A DNA stretch of 64,000 nucleotides from Cyprinodon diabolis (lineage: Eukaryota > Chordata > Actinopteri > Cyprinodontiformes > Cyprinodontidae): the NCBI GenBank assembly GCA_030533445.1, contig CM060070.1, forward strand, positions 27,541,001 through 27,605,000, read 5' to 3'. Numbering within the stretch: position 1 is the stretch's first letter; every line of letters begins with the position of its first letter. The notes under the pieces are model-generated. The model made no database searches. It was not told the DNA's origin and saw nothing but the letters and a program-made list of their open reading frames with translations. This document shows positions 36,718 to 50,022 of this stretch, one piece after another. Made by a program: the position numbers and the translations under genes.

Positions 36718-36879
36718 GTAAGGTATACATGCACTATCCTTTTTATACAAATCAGCAAAGGAATGGGTGAGAGCGCAATTGTTTTTGTTATACCGTACAT
36801 ATGCACACACATATTTATAAAGTTTGTCCAGTTTTGTGTCGATTCGATCATATCATTTGGGTAGTTGTACCGCTGAAAC

Positions 36880-36985
36880 AATCAATGCCTGTCCATTTTA
36901 AGCTCATTGGTAGATATGAGTCAAAACCAGAATTTCCCCGTTGTGGGAAAATAAAGGGATTTTCTGTTCTATTCTATACCACATT
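36880..36985 (+). repeat. LINE 3' tail, plus strand
   Basis: 'ttccccgttgtgggaaaata' then 'aagggattttctgttctatt' is the characteristic 3' end of a fish LINE family. Its complement occurs at 49,846-49,990 ('ctttattgtcccacaatggg'). The coding part is absent. Confidence 0.6.
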
Positions 36986-39900
36986 TTTACTGGTAGAGTT
37001 AAAGGTTATTGGTCCAAGGAGTCTAACAAGGGTTGCAAGACATTTAGAAGAGAAACCGACTCACAGCATCATAGAACCGCCACCATAGGCAGCAATGGGG
37101 ATGAGATCAATTATATGCCTGGATTTTTTTATTTTTTGTCTAACTGGAGTTTAGCAAGCTCCAGGATGGCAAGGCCTTGGTCCTGACATGTCCTCATATC
37201 AAATGTTTGACATGCACTTGGCCCCGATTAAATGTCAGGTTGTGGTTGTGTTGTATACATTTCTGTGAAAGCCAAAAAGTGCAAAATCATAGATTGTTTT
37301 TACTAAATATTTGGAATAATTTATTTTTATTTCTGCAAAAAAGATTGGATAAGACCGTTTGAAGTCATGGTTCTGCTATAGTAAAATGTTTCTTTTAGGG
37401 TGTTGTTAATAGACATAAAAATGTGCCCTTTGTCTTCACTCTCTTTCAGGTGAATCCTCCTCCACACAATACAGTCTTGAACTTGATATATTTGCTTAAA
37501 CAAAACAGGTTTATGGAGAAGTGCTTAAGAGACATTATCCAGAAGAAATGTTGCAAATTATAGTATTCATGGGTAAAAATGTAAAAAAAAGGTTTAAAGG
37601 GTATCGATATTTATGGAAGTATTTCTTTGCTGCACATTCAACATCACTCAGTAGTTTTCAGATGACAGGAAGAAAAAATGCCCCGGTGCTCTTTTTTCCA
37701 TTTTGATTTCCTCTCTGTGTCCCGCTCCCTCCCCTCTGTTCCTCGCTGCAGTGTCTCTGCCCCCACAGGTAATGTTGTTCAGTGTCGAGCCCTCCCCTGT
37801 GTGGTTAGTGGGCTGTTACCCAGTTGCCTCTGATATTTCCTGCCTGTCACTTCCAATCCCTGTGACAGCGTCCCTAAAACACACACACACCTTATTCTTT
37901 TCTACCACACTGTAGTCTGGAAGTGTTTAGATCAAAAGTCTTGCATTAATATACATCAGGGATGTATTTCACTTCACACTTCAACATATGCTGATTGTCT
38001 TATATTTCTGCATATTGTCAGTGTAGATGCATGTGTGTAATCAGTTATCACAATAAGACACACACACAGATAATACTGGCACAGCAGAGGAATTAACTTC
38101 CTAATGCTAAAAGCCACGTTCATTTAACAAGACTCCTCTCTCTTTTGTTTCACCCCTGTCCTCATTCACAGTCCTCCACACACCTCTTCATCTCCTGGTA
38201 GCTTGGAGAGAATCCAAGTCCTCCTCATTTCTATCTGTCTCCTGTCCTCATTATTCCTCTTTTGCCTCATCTCCCAGCCTTCGCCAGTATAAATATGCTC
38301 AAGAAATCGGCCACTATCATACCTGCTGCATGTAAATACACTCATAGTACATCTTGATATAGAATAATTTTTCCTTTTTGTTGTTGAAATATTGAAATAC
38401 CAGCTAAATCCAAAGACCGTCTTGATTTATCACAAACGTAATTTTTTTTATGAATTTGAAAAATCAATTGAAATTGAAACAGCGGATTGTGGCGTTTGCT
38501 ATATTACCACATTAATATAGAACAAGGTAGGATTGTCACAGAAATTTCCATATAGTAGTGGCCATATCTAGGAGCTTTTTATCAGCTTTTCTTTGCGACC
38601 CACATAGTATAGCACAGTTAGTAATGTGATACTAAATTATAAGAATATACCAGCCTATAATGCATTTAGACCATTTTAGATTTTATAAAGTCAATACAAT
38701 AATATTTGTAAATAATGTGATTAGTTATATCATGAGGCGTAATTGCAATCCATGGAGCAATTTTGGAAAGTGCTTTTGTAATCTTCATACATCAAGCGTT
38801 TGGATTGGGGGTGTCTACTTAGTCGTTTCTGAGCTAGAAAAGTGATTTTGCACCAGGCAGACACAAAGTCTGTGGTCAGATTATAATTATAAATCGGCAA
38901 CAATGGCAAATATTATAGATATTACATACTATATAAACTTTTTAACGCCATAATTAGGGGTATCTCTGATATCAGTAGTATCAGTAATAGTAAGGCTGAT
39001 GTGGTCATGCATCCATCAACTTGGCAGAGAAAGACAAAAGCTTTGTCAGCTTTAGCTCCTGCTATAGTGAAAACCTAGTGACACCTAGTGCTTTAGTGTT
39101 CTGAGTGCTATTTGTTTGCTATCCCAACAATATATGCATATTTATATATTGTTTTTTTTTGCCTTTTTACACTTCATTTTAGACTTTTACTCTTTCTTTT
39201 CCCACCTCTGCTTGGTCTTGTACATATGCTTCCCCCGTAGACGGCTTTGGCTCTTCATTGTTCACTCATTGGACACATTCCCAATACCTTACAGTGCAAA
39301 AACAGAGTAAAACACATAACAAATACAATAAACCAACAGAGCGAAATAGTTCAATCTGAAAAGCTTTTTATGCAATCAGAGGAAACTAGTAAGGCCATTC
39401 TGTCTGACTGTCCCTGTATTATTCTGTAATGGACTGATGATCTGTTTTGGCCCTTTCCCAATTAATTTTCTAGATAGGCACCATCATTCATTAATCTGAT
39501 ATTCAAAAAATAAAACTGAGTTTGGTCATCCTAACACAATTGAAATAGGCAACCAGTCGTTTGATATAGCGTCTGAAGGAGAATCAAAAGTTACAGATTG
39601 TTTAATAGTGTATGTAAATATCTGCTTTTCGCTGTATCTTTCTTTAAAGATATAGGAAAAGCATTTAATAAGCTTGAACATATTTTCTCATTACGTGTAA
39701 CCCCCATTGTTCATTTTTTGTGTGAATTCTAATTAACTACTTAAAAAGTAAGAGTGTTTTATTTTTCCTCTTTGAAGTTTCTTTCTGTTTGTTTCAGTAA
39801 TCACTGTAGGGTAAATGTAAAACTAAATGAAAAACCTAAATAACAATAATTAAATAAACATTGAATTATGTTTTCTCTTTGATACTCCTGGTATGTTTTT

Positions 39901-41735
39901 TTTTTTTTCATTATGCCAAAGTTTGTTAGAAAAATGTAATGCATAAAATGAATGACGACATCGGGACAATTTGCTGAAATGCAGCAGAAAATAATGGATT
40001 TAGGGAAAACAAAAAGTGAAACACGTGATGCACTACATCAGGTATGGATTATCAGTGGGAGGGGCAGTGATTGCAGAAGGGCTGCTGGTGTGACGAGCAT
40101 CTACAGTTAACAGGTTCACGACCAGCCCCATCCCGTCCATCACTCCAGCCTCACCGATCCTGCCAAGTGTCCCAAGTGGCCCCACTCTGTCTGCTCACCT
40201 CTGTTGTTTCTGGAAAGCACTTTCATCCTGATCCTCATCACTAATTCATCCACTTACAACCTCCATCCATCAGAGCTAGATCAAGTATGAAAACACCTCA
40301 GGCTAACTCTCTGCAATGCTCGTCTGGCTTCCATTTCTCTCCCATGACACCTTCTCTGCTTCTGTTAGCTTTTTTTCCACATGTTTATAAAGAAACTTCT
40401 CATTTTCCATTTATTTCTAAGTATTTCTTTTTGTCTTTCTGTTTGCTGCTGGTTTTTTCCCCATTCCAACTCCTTTTTTGATTTTCCCTACTTTTATGAT
40501 TGGTCTAATAAAAAAAAAACAAGAATTACGGTGAGTGCTAGTGACAAGATAATGGCCCATGTGTAGTTCTTTTAAACACAGCTATGCTAATGTTAGACTC
40601 CATCAGCTGCTTTGTGTCGCTTCACAAAGATACACCTGCCAACACTTTACTGCTGAATTCAACTTTTGTTGGTTTTCTTTTCTTTCTTAGATTGAATTAA
40701 ACATTTATACGAGTCTTCCACCAAGCCTCTGAACTTAGATCAAGGTTCCAAGCAGTCAGAAATGCTGCTCATCCTGTGGAAGATGCTTAGACTGTTTCCG
40801 TTTTGACAGGATTTAATCACAGTTTCATAAAACATATTATTTTCCTCCAAAATTGGTCTGTTGTTGCCATTTCAAGGTTTTTAATTACATAAAAAAAGAC
40901 GGCTGGCTGTAAAAATGTGCTTTTATAGAAAATAACTGTTTTTAGCAAGATCTCTAACCTGCTTCCAAGTATTTGTTTGCCAGCTTACATATAGAAACAG
41001 CAATTAAGCATTCATTTGAAAGCATCACCTAAGTCTCTTAAAAACTTTGTAACCAATCTCTTAGAAGTTTTCTTTAACTCTTTTATTGGACAAATTATAA
41101 AATGAAAACGGATTTTCATAAAATCTTTTTTCCAAAACAACCTTATGGATCTTGGAACCATAAACAGAACTGCCTCTCAGGATAAACTGAGAGTGCATTT
41201 AACTAATAATTCGGAGGTAGCAGTATGTTTTCATATTTTTCTTTTGTACCCTCTGATACACAGCTGGATTCACAGGCTGCTAAATGACTGTGACCTGACC
41301 AGATCCTACTGGTGCAAAACATCAATAAACCATGACACTTCTACTTCCATTGTTAAAACCTCTTAACACCCACCTGAAGTTAAGTAATCCTCGCCTTTTT
41401 GCAAACCCAAACAGAAAAGCAAATAACTATGGAACTGTGGGCCCAAATTTCATGTGTCATACATCATTGGAAAGCTAAAAACTAAAAAAACAAAAAAAAA
41501 AAAACTGCGGCAGTTAAATCATGACTTATACTTTTTTTTCTTTTCTTCTTGAAAATAATAGATATATTTTGAATAGCAGTAGACAGACATGCTTGAAAAT
41601 AGGCATGTGTCATTGTTTTACATTTATTCTGCATTATGTCAACAACAACTGCAGAAAATTTCAGTTCCAGAGCTGTGGGACTTAATTTGACTCTTAAAAT
41701 CTTAGAAAACATTTGAGGGAACAGGATATGAAGTA
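36986..41735. other. intergenic, no gene recognised
   Basis: AT-rich DNA with short CA repeats (about 37,880 and 38,050). A 17-base segment at 37,751-37,767 is flanked by splice-like CAG and gtaatg but has no coding context. No bounded transposons or RNA genes were seen. Confidence 0.55.
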
Positions 41736-42370
41736 CAGTGATTAAAATAAGTATTTGAACATCCTACTATTTTGCAAGTTCTCCCATTTAGAAATCACGG
41801 AGGGGTCTGAAATTTTCATCATTATGCATGTCCACAGTTAGATACATAATTTGTTTTTATCGAGAAATCACAATGTATGATTTTTTTTACTATTTATTTG
41901 TATGAGAGATTACCTGAGAAAATCAATGTTAATATTTGGTACAGTAGCCTTTGTTTGAGAAAAAAACCTTTCCTTTAGTTTTTCACCAAGTTTGCACACA
42001 CTGTGGGAGGGATTTTGGCCCACTCCTCCACACAGATCTTCTCTAAATCAGTCTGGTGTCACCAAGAAACACGCAGTTTGAGCTCCCTCCAAAGATTCTC
42101 TATTGGGTTTAGGTCCTGAGACTGGCTAGGCCACACCAGAACCTTGATATGCTTTTCACAGAGTCCCTCCTTGGTTATCCTGGCTGTGTGCTTCGGGTCG
42201 TTGTCGTGTTGGAAGACCCAGCCTTGAACTATCTTCAATGCTCTAACTGAAGAAAGAAGGTTGTTCCCCAGAATCTCGCAATTCATGGCCCCAATCATCC
42301 TCTCCTTAATACAGTGCAGCCACCCTGTCCAATATACAGAGAAACTCCCCAAAACACGATGTACCAAAAC
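41736..42370 (-). pseudogene. Tc1-like transposase 3' half and terminal repeat, minus strand
   Basis: The minus strand encodes [20 protein letters not shown] and then [20 protein letters not shown], the second Asp and the Glu region of a Tc1 DDE transposase. A frameshift follows at about 42,060, after which the usual C-terminal block (DLEKICVEEWAKI-like) continues towards 41,930. The element end near 41,736 (CAGTGATTAAAATAAGTATT) follows a TA and is the probable terminal repeat. The N-terminal half is absent. It belongs to the same family as the remnant at 1155-1828. Confidence 0.8.
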
Positions 42371-44130
42371 ATAACTTAAGATGGCCCAGTGCAGGAATTC
42401 AGAAGTGAGTAATAAGAACCAGGGAGCTTCTATACTGAGGGAAGTTTGGAGAAAGGCATAGAGTGCAGCGGTGAGCAACCAGGTGGAAATAAGGAACAGC
42501 TGAGGAAGAATAAAAATAAAGGAGCTAAGGAAGGTAGAGTTAAAGCTGAACCTAAAGAAACCTCAGGGATAATCTGACAGAAATATTCTGAATAATAGAA
42601 CACAAGAATAAACTCCATTAAGGAGCGGACTAAAACTGAAATGCAAAAAAAGGACATAAACATCAGGGTGATCAAAATAAATAGACCCAAAAAACCTGAA
42701 AACAACTTTTGTTTCTGGTTTACAATGTCAGCTTGAATCTGTCAGTATTGAGCAAAATTGTGTTAGATATATTTATCTCCAGTTAGTGTTAAAAAACAAA
42801 CCAAAAAAAAGCTGTCATATATGGACACACTGTATATATCCCATGCACCCTTTTCTTCCTTTGGCACCTTCTTCTTCTCCTTTGACTATTTGAGCAAATG
42901 TAATGAGTAAATTTCTCCATTGTGAGATCAATAAAGTCAATCATTCAAAAAAGAAAACTAATCCCAGGACTACCTAACTATATGACTGAGATAATAGATA
43001 AAAAATAAATCCTGGACTGGTTTAAAACAAACTTATATTTTTCTGTCTATACTGTGAAAGTAAATCTTTTATTGAAATGCTTTTTTCTTTAAAAGTTGCA
43101 TTATTACATTTGACAGAATCAGTCTAATCCAGGTTTCCTCTTTTGTACCATGTCCTTATATAGCTATAAATGGACAAACAGTAATACTAAAAATATTGCT
43201 GCTTCACTACAAACCAATATTTTTAAAAGCAGAAAAGCTTTTTATTCCTTATTTATCAGACCTTTATGCTTCTGATAAATTGAAGCTATCCCTGTCTGGT
43301 TACTAATGCCATATCTCCTGGTTGCTGCATGCATGTGATTGTTAAAAAAAGAAATTTTCTCCCAAGTAAATGTCCTGTCATTGAAATTACTTGGTTGTCA
43401 GTGGTAAATATGGAGATTTTGTACAGATCTGTGTTGAGATGGAAGAGCTAACATTTTTTGAATTGCCAGAGTCTCTGTAAATGTCTCTCTGTGTTTTTGG
43501 TCTTTTTTGGCCTATACCAACTTTTTTTTTTGGCCTACATTTTATTTTTCTCCTCAATACTACCTGCCTTACTGCCTCCTTTATTTATTTCTGCCTTCTT
43601 TTGCTATGTATCTCGGTTCTCTCCTTGCAGACAGCCATGTGCAGCTCTGTAAATGGCTGTGTGCTTTTTGATTGTGATGTGGTGGGACTGTGGTTTGTTT
43701 GCGCTGCCAATGCGGTTCCCTATGCTTACCAGCCTGCTATTTAACCCTGTCTGGACCCAGCTGACTCGGTCAGATGGTTGGTTGACTGATTGCTAAAAAA
43801 ATGGGGACACTTGAGCAGACTTATCAAGACAACTAGAAAAAAAGCGCAAAGTTAAAATATTTTTTTGGTCTATTTCTGTCAGTTATTTGACCCATGTTGC
43901 CATCAAGCCTTTCCAGCATTAAGTTTAATCCTTCTGGTTGTCTAATATTCCAAGTAGATTGTGCAACAAACCAATCTTACATTTGCAATAAATGTAAAAG
44001 ACAAATGGTTCACACTTGATCATTTATGTAGATGATATCTAAAAGATGTCTAGATCCCTGATTATCAGTTTTAATTCTCCCGGGTTTACCTTATTCCCTG
44101 CTTCAACCAAAATTTAACCGAATCAACAAG
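42371..44130. other. intergenic with one LINE tail
   Basis: At about 42,880-42,955, 'aatttctccattgtgagatcaat' and 'aaagtcaatcattc' look like a Rex1/CR1-type LINE 3' end. I recognise nothing else. A T-rich stretch at 43,480-43,640 has an acceptor-like 'ctccttgcag' with no convincing exon after it. Confidence 0.5.
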
Positions 44131-44281
44131 TGTCGGCAGAAGTTAACTAAAATCTTTTGACATGTTTCCTTTATTGATCTAATTGAATTGTCTCTGTTGT
44201 GCCTTGAGATGACATGTGTTTTTGATTGGCACTATATTATAATATATTGAATAATAAACTGAATGGAATTGAATTGAATTT
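44130..44281 (+). repeat. LINE/SINE 3' tail with TTGAA repeats
   Basis: 'gtgccttgagatgacatgtg', 'ttggcactatatta' and a terminal (GAATT)n run form a diverged copy of the tail at 9985-10,096. Confidence 0.55.
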
Positions 44282-47050
44282 CTAACAATTCAAGATTTAG
44301 CACCAGAACCAGTTTTCACCTTCTTTAAGCAAAGAACAGGTTTGCTTTTTTTTTTCCCACGATGGGGATCAAAAACCAAATCATTCTCTGATTTTATATC
44401 ACCATAATGATCATCAAAATATTGCTGTTAACAGTTCAGAGTCATGACCTCCTGCTTTCAAAGCTGAAAGAGATTTTGACATTAAAAGTGTACGATTTCA
44501 GAGGAGCAAGTCATCTTACAACAATGTCTTATTGCTTGTGTCATTTTAGGCTTTTAAGATCTATTTTAACCTTGGATTTTGTTTGAAGCCCCTTCAAAGG
44601 GACTCATCTCCTCCCAAAACACCAGTCTGCCCATTTTCGACTTTATAATGGAGCCCCAGACATTACAAGTCAACAGAATGTATTAACTGTTCATATAATG
44701 TGGACATTTTTCACAAACAGAGGGGGTGCCCTAGTATATTTGGTAAAGACTCTGTCTTTCAACAGGACTACAGACTTCCACCAGGAGAAAAACTTTCCTC
44801 CATTGAATCCACTATCAACCATGAAACATCCGACAGTTGATCAGCTGCCTGCAGGATTTAATAAAATCATTTTTTTGGTCTTTTTTTGTCTTGTTTCCTC
44901 ATTTCTAAACAACATTAAACCTGCTTAAGATTTAAAAGAATGAGATTTATTTTTTTTCCCTTGGTCCTAAGATTTTAAACAAGAGTGCAGACAGTTATTA
45001 AAAGCCTCACTATGATATTTTAATTTCAGTCTTAGTGAGCACGGAGTTTCACTAATCATTTCTTTTGTAGAAAGCTGATGAAGAATGTGGCAACAGAGAG
45101 TTTTTAGACTTAACCTAATCCAAAATATATTATCACTTTATCAATGTTTCTGTTTCCAAAAGCATTCCAAGCATATTATTTTAATTGAACAAACTTTAAA
45201 CATGCCTGCCCTTATCGGCCCCATGATAAAGTCCTTTGAACCCATGTTGCAGGGATGCAGGAATGTGTGATGGGAACTGAGCTGCTCTGCCCAGACTCAA
45301 ATTGTAAGCCTGTCATTCTGTCCTCATCTCTTCCCTAACTAGAATATTTAACAATTTTTGACCCAAAGGTTTTTTAAACTACACCAACTGCTCTTCCAAG
45401 AACAAAAAGACAGCTTTTGGGTAAAGTAAAGAGTACAGCAATGGAAATTCATAGTTTCTTCACAGGTTTTTCCTGCAGCTGGATGAAGCAGAGTTTATTA
45501 GCCTCTATGATGGCTTGTGACTTTTCATTTTATTATGTAGATAGAAACATATGGTAGTGTGAAATAAGGTGGGGAAAAAAGAGAAAGCGTTATTTTCTTT
45601 TAATAGAACATTATTCCAGCTGTTTAGTGCACTACAGGGAACTCTCTTATAGCCCCTGGTTGGCCATCGATCAACAGAAAAAGCAATGAAAGTGAACAGG
45701 TGTTGGGTAAAGAATTGGGAAATTTTACAAAATAGGATACATTTCCTAGTAAAGAACTGCTGTATTTAAGAAGTGAACAGAGGAAGAGGGAATTTGAGGG
45801 GGAGAGTTTCCAGAGGGTGAATGCTGGAACCCATAGCAGGCCGTGTTGATTTCATTAGATTCAGCCGTGTTGTATTTGCACTGGGTTTGGGATTAGGCTG
45901 CAAAACAAACACAAATTTACCAAGAACATGCCAAGTTTAGTTCGAGATAAGCCTAGTTTCTGTTTTATATCATATTCATTGCTGGCAATACTAAATTAGT
46001 CCTCAAATATCCTGTTCGATCTGACATTCAAAGCTCAACATGATCTGATGTAAGAATAACAAACAGATTTTCGCCTATAGAACAATAAAAAACCTCTGGT
46101 CTGATTTTTTTATTTTATTTGAAGTGAATTTTGATTTGACGATGAATTACTACTGCTAGGGCTGAACTAGACACATGCTTTCAGGGGTAGAAGGGGAGAA
46201 ACCTTCTGTGAAACGTTGTAAAAGTCAAAAGTAATCATAGAAATAAGAAAGAGAATTATGGGCCCCACAACTCTGGTTCAACTTTCATAAAAGTCTTGCT
46301 TGGATGTGCAACCTATATCTGGTCAAGAAACTATGTCGTACAAATAGCATTGTATTGTCAGAAAGCTGTTCAGGAAGGAGGAAGGCTCTACTTTCTAGAA
46401 ATGAATGTGTTTTGGTGTTAAATCTGCAACTCAAACCCAGAACAAGAGCAAAAAAAAAATATATATATATATACATGGAGATGCTGGCTGAAAACAGTTA
46501 GCACTGCTGATGTTAAAAGGCCACTCAGAGAGGAGGAAGGCATTAAAATCTGAAAGCCATATATGAAACTACAAAAAAAGTTCGGACAAAGATCTATATC
46601 TTTGGAGACAATGAGACGTGCTTAGTCATAATTGTTACATTTGGTGGAAAAATAGGAACGTGGCTAAGCTTGAGAAAAACACTGGTGATGGCATCAAGTT
46701 GTGGTGAGTTCTCTTGGAGAACTTTGCAGAGTAGATGACATCGTGGTCAAAGAATATTATATTACTGTCCAAACTAAGCTGGGTTTGAATGTTCAAGCTT
46801 CTTTGTCAGTTAGGAGTCCAATTACGACAAAGGGACCAAGAAACCCGACTATATTTAAAGACAGCTAGAGTGGATGAGTGGATATGCATAAAGCCCTGAT
46901 GCACTTATAAGCCTGTTGTGTTTGTTTATGCTAGCCAATGCAGCCCTCACCACCCCTTAGAAACACACAACATCAGCTAAATTCAAGGTTCTGTTTTAGA
47001 GTCAATCTTTTAGAAGCTATTTATTTACTGAGGACTGCACCAAAGGAAAA
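44282..47050. other. intergenic, no gene recognised
   Basis: AT-rich DNA with a short (AT)n after an A run near 46,450-46,475. No exons, RNA genes or bounded transposons are seen. Confidence 0.55.
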
Positions 47051-47051
47051 A

Positions 47052-47270
47052 AGTTTGTAACACTGTTGCCTTGCAGCAAGAAGGTCCTAGATTCAGTTCC
47101 TGACATAGGAGCTTTCTCCATGCAGTTTGCATGTTCTCCCAGTGCATATTCTGACTTATTCCACAGTCCAAAAACATGACTGTTAAGTTAATCGATGTGT
47201 GTATGCATGGTTGTATGACTATGTGACTGAGTGGTGATGTGCCCAGCATGTACCTTTACTTTAACTTTTG
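47052..47270 (+). repeat. fish SINE-like repeat (variant of the copy at 56,285)
   Basis: 'ttgccttgcagcaagaaggt' followed by 'cctagattcagttcctgac', 'tgcagtttgcatgttctccc' and 'cacagtccaaaaacatgact' make up a well-known dispersed repeat of teleosts. Its complement lies at about 56,285-56,640. The GGAT microsatellite that follows directly at 47,271 marks its 3' end. Confidence 0.7.
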
Positions 47271-47424
47271 TGGATGGATGGATGGATGGATGGATGGATG
47301 GATGGATGGATGGATGGAAGGATGGATGGATGGACAGATGGATGGATAGATGGATGGACAGATGGATGGATGGACAGATGGATGGATAGATGGATGGACA
47401 GATGGATGGAAGGATGGATGGATG
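47271..47424. repeat. (GGAT)n microsatellite with GACA and GATA variants
   Basis: About 150 bases of GGAT units with periodic GGAC and AGAT changes. The imperfect 24-28-base higher-order pattern in 47,330-47,410 suggests duplication of a compound block. Confidence 0.95.
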
Positions 47425-48270
47425 ACAGTGTGTGCAGCAGGGCAGCCAACAAACTGGACTTGGTTTGTTGGCTTAGTTAGTTAGAAGCTTGTGGGAGGAG
47501 ATTAAAAGTTTTATTCCTGTTATACAGTGTAAAGGTCTTGCCCCTTTATGCAATTTAAATGTATTTACTCTTCTATGTTTGACTATTTTAGACACCATAA
47601 TTGATCTTAAATCAAAAGACAATTGTCATATTAATGTTGGACTTTGAAAACGTGTTGTTTTTTTCATATAAATATCTGATTTCATATCTGTGAAGATTCT
47701 CAGTCATCCAGCTCACGGTCAAGCTTGAAAAGTTCAGTTTAGGCAGGTGGAGGTGAAGCTTTCTAGAAGATGTTTTGCATCTGATCTAAGAGGCTTCTTC
47801 AGTTTCTGATTTTAGTTGTTCATGTGCACTGAAAAACTTACACTGAAAGGAAGGATGCAATAGTGCAGTGCTGCTGCAATAATACAATCAAATAAAAATA
47901 TGCAATGGTTTCAGAATGTTGAATGCACTTTGCTAAAGTGCATTTGCTAAAGAACTAGTGACTGTGTGTCAGCATAGCTGTTGACTTACATCCACTGATA
48001 TAGAATGTAAGCAGACTAAACCTTCACAACTGTCTTCAGTGCTATTGATGCCCATTGCATATAGATTCTCTGTCAAACAGTTTTTTCACTTTCTGACCCT
48101 TTCTTTCAACTGTCCTTCTTGTTACAGATTTTCAAACTGACAGCTATAAGCAAGATAAGGTTAAAAAAAAAAGAAGCCATTACCTCAGTTTTATAACATC
48201 TGGAGAGATGAGGAAGTTAGATTGATGCAACAAGAGACACATTAAACCTTTATGTTTCTCTGGTTGCATG

Positions 48271-48311
48271 CATCCCCTGTCTTCATGGTGCCTCCATGAA
48301 GACAGGGGATG
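48271..48311. repeat. perfect 18-bp hairpin, 5-base loop
   Basis: CATCCCCTGTCTTCATGG is followed by loop TGCCT and the exact complement CCATGAAGACAGGGGATG. The pairing does not continue past the 18 bp. It is shorter than a typical microRNA precursor and is not part of a recognised transposon end. Confidence 0.9.
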
Positions 48312-48823
48312 TTTCTATTGATAGAAAGACGTTTCCTTTTCTGTGGGTTAAAATTCAGGTATTTGATTATGTTTTTATATTTTTTTTGTTAGTTCAATAT
48401 ATACATGATAAGCAAACATTCACTGTACAGGGTTCAAAGTTTTGCTTGAACTGATGGACTGATGGAGTCAGCAGAGAGTGTCTAGCATTCTGACTCAATG
48501 TCTGTTGACAGCTGTGGAACAGTGGGCCAGCCAGCTCCAGTCCCTAAGGGGGGTTGGGGGGGTGGGGACTCACTCCGTCACAGGGCAGACTGGCTGGATG
48601 CTCGCTCAATGTCACTTTGACACTTTCTCTCTCAGCAAACCCTGATTTCACAAAGGAAGATGTGTCATAAAATACAGGCAAATACTTCACAGTTCCTTTC
48701 TGGAGTTTTTACTCATAGTAATGCAAGAATATGACAATGACAAGGATCGATGAAAACGATCTGCTGACAAAAGGGTTAAGCCATTTCATAAGCTTGTGGA
48801 CACCAGAGAACAACAGTGACAAC

Positions 48824-48824
<1 letters not shown>

Positions 48825-48875
<51 letters not shown>

Positions 48876-48876
48876 A
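48825..48876. repeat. (GAAA)n microsatellite
   Basis: About 13 units of GAAA/AAAG. Confidence 0.97.
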
Positions 48877-49098
48877 CAAACCAATGAACCATTTAGCCAA
48901 TGAATGATCAGTGTTGACCCATCCTAGAGGTCAACCAAAAATACTTGAAGAGAGCAAAAACATTTCCACTTTCTTTCAGAACAAAATTGTATCTGTATGC
49001 CTCACATGTCTCAGTTAAAGTTAGTGTGTACGCTAACAATAAGAAAAACTGGACAAAAATCTCATCCATTTTAGAGATCCTTCTTAGAGTTCTGGTCC

Positions 49099-49245
49099 TG
49101 TTATGTTTTTGTTTTGGATGTTCAGTTTTGCTTTGCTCCTTCTTTTCTAGTTTTTTATGGTTTAAGTCTTATTTTGTTGTGTTCTATGGTTTTTTTTCTC
49201 AGTTACTGTCTCCCAGTCTGCTCATTAGCCCTCTCTTTGTTTCAT
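49099..49245 (+). mobile_element. Ty3/gypsy-like LTR, left part
   Basis: This T-rich segment begins TGTTATG. It is interpreted as the start of an LTR whose remainder is at 51,718-51,982, split by the inverted-repeat element at 49,246-51,714. The exact left boundary is uncertain because no clear target duplication is visible. Confidence 0.45.
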
Positions 49246-49845
49246 GCTCTGTTCGAAAACCTAGGAGCGTCCTTAGAAGGCCAGATTCGAAGGCTGATGA
49301 CATCATAGCGCGGCACCGAGGTCTGGTCGGATTCCAAGAGTCCTCGTTATGCGGTCTTAAAATGCGTCCTTCTTTTTCCCCGATTTGAAGGACGGGTGTC
49401 GATGTATCCTCGGTATCCTTGGATATCCCAGGATTCATTGCGAGACCAAGCAAGCCGTGATCAGAGGAAATGTTACTTGGCGCCGAACAGTGGTGAAAAT
49501 TGGAAGTTCAGTTTAATATAATACAAGTCACTGACTTGTTCCGTCTGAGATGAATGAAAATAGTTGTTTTAATGGTTATTGAGTCAGATATGAGGCGGTA
49601 ATGTTTGATTTATCTAAAGGTGTTTATCTGTTACTGTGTACATGAGTTTAGCTGTAATTTAAGGACAGATTCTAATAGATCTGCAGAGTGGGAACTATAA
49701 ATCTGATAGGATTTTTATCTTTTTATTGCTTTTTTGCACAATATGCTTAACTAAGTATTTTTTGTTGTTGAATATGAGAGATTTTGCAGATATATATTTT
49801 TATACATACATTGTTTAGATTTACTTGTATATTTTTTACCCCTTT

Positions 49846-49990
49846 TATAGAATAAAATAGAAAATCCCTTTATTGTCCCACAATGGGCAAATTTACTGCA
49901 GCAGAAAGATTATTGAAAATGGTCACACAATAGAATAAAGAATAACATAATAGGGAAGAGTTAAAATATAAAACATACAATTCTGTAAAG
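49846..49990 (-). repeat. LINE 3' tail, minus strand
   Basis: 'aatccctttattgtcccaca' then 'atgggcaaattt' is the complement of the LINE tail at 36,880-36,985. It sits between the left end of the unassigned element and the Tc1. Confidence 0.6.
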
Positions 49991-50022
49991 TGCTTTAACA
50001 ATATTAAACTGGAGAACAAATA

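Larger units (their letters stand above)
47425..49090. other. intergenic, one hairpin and one microsatellite
   Basis: It contains the perfect hairpin at 48,271-48,311 and the GAAA repeat at 48,825-48,876. No genes are recognised. Confidence 0.55.

Noticed and set aside
37751..37767. 17-base microexon candidate between a CAG acceptor and a gtaatg donor
   Set aside because: It has no flanking exons of any gene, and short matches to splice signals in C/T-rich DNA are common by chance.
47261..47480. Open frames of repeated Met-Asp-Gly-Trp or His-Pro-Ser-Ile
   Set aside because: They are translations of the GGAT microsatellite on the two strands.
48945..49388. 147-codon open frame on the plus strand
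   Set aside because: It runs across the junction between the LTR-like segment and the inverted-repeat element, so it is not a gene.
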